Source of the DNA: Desarmillaria ectypa
Lineage: Eukaryota > Basidiomycota > Agaricomycetes > Agaricales > Physalacriaceae
DNA length: 64,000 bases
NCBI GenBank assembly: GCA_030407005.1
Contig: JAUDYN010000004.1
Location: 2,852,001 to 2,916,000 of the forward strand
Direction: 5' to 3'
Position 1 is the first letter of the stretch. Each line of letters starts with the position of its first letter. A model generated the notes under the pieces. The model saw only the letters and a list, made by a program, of their open reading frames with translations, ran no database searches and was not told the origin of the DNA. The translations under genes and the position numbers were made by a program. Positions 63,738 through 64,000 of this stretch are shown in pieces.

Positions 63738-64000
63738 TGTCGATTCTCAGCGGCCGTGAATGGAGAGCAGACCGTGGGACAGTGGCTGTGTTGTCTGGTT
63801 CAATCTTTTTGGGCTTGTAGCCCCTATCGCCGTCCTTTCCACCCTTCACATTGGCTGACGCTCTCAAGGACTTTCATCCAAAGCACTTGACTCGAATTGG
63901 ATCATACCGCACACTGTCCACATAACGTAATCTCCACCAACCACGCTCTTCTCACCTAGCCCGGCTCCCATTTGTCTTCAGTGCGGTGCCATCAACACTT
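63738..64000. other. Region upstream of cactin, to the window edge
   Basis: Presumed cactin promoter. No gene is supported before the window ends. Confidence 0.5.

Overview
The window looks like an Agaricomycete (mushroom-forming basidiomycete) chromosome. Genes are packed on both strands, nearly every coding sequence is cut by many introns of about 44-66 bp with GT..AG ends, and several families are typical of Agaricomycetes: the adenylation-PKS hybrid, the DUF6535 membrane protein, the fungal spermidine-synthase-like membrane protein and MATH/BTB proteins. I rebuilt gene models by hand. Where exon coordinates are given, exon lengths sum to a whole number of codons and reading phase is kept across every junction; no transcript or database was available.

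Layout. 0.9-10.8 kb: spermidine-synthase-like membrane protein (+), MATH/BTB-type protein (+), 2-oxoglutarate/Fe(II) oxygenase with a 6-bp exon (+), a decayed family member (-), RCC1-type protein (-). 11-12.7 kb: weak ORFs only. 13.0-27.4 kb: candidate biosynthetic gene cluster, with a 1769-residue adenylation-T-KS-AT-T-T megasynthase (-), a divergently transcribed P450 (+), a fumarylacetoacetate-hydrolase-family gene broken by a nonsense codon and a frameshift (-), a salicylate-hydroxylase-like FAD monooxygenase (-) and a small membrane-anchored luciferase-domain protein (+). 28.4-36.3 kb: eIF4A3/FAL1-type helicase (-), a short ORF (-), BTB protein (-), Nudix hydrolase (+), Amt/Mep ammonium transporter (-). 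37.7-49 kb: long SAM methyltransferase (+), Far11/HAM-2 STRIPAK subunit (-), cyclin-fold protein (+). 50.5-57 kb: secreted bicovalent-flavin oxidase (+), unknown protein (+), DUF6535 protein (-), triple zinc-finger protein (+). 57.2-63.7 kb: ubiquitin-activating enzyme E1 (-) and cactin (-).

How the genes relate. The housekeeping genes (RCC1, eIF4A3, Amt, Far11, UBA1, cactin) frame an accessory block. Within it the PKS, P450, FAD monooxygenase and FAH-family gene could form one pathway: an acyl or aryl starter activated as adenylate, extended without a cis reductase, then oxidised. The FAH member is broken, so the pathway may be shortened or decaying here. The octamer TCACGTGA lies upstream of RCC1, UBA1 and the 31-kb BTB gene. 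No tRNA, rRNA, CRISPR array or intact transposon was found.
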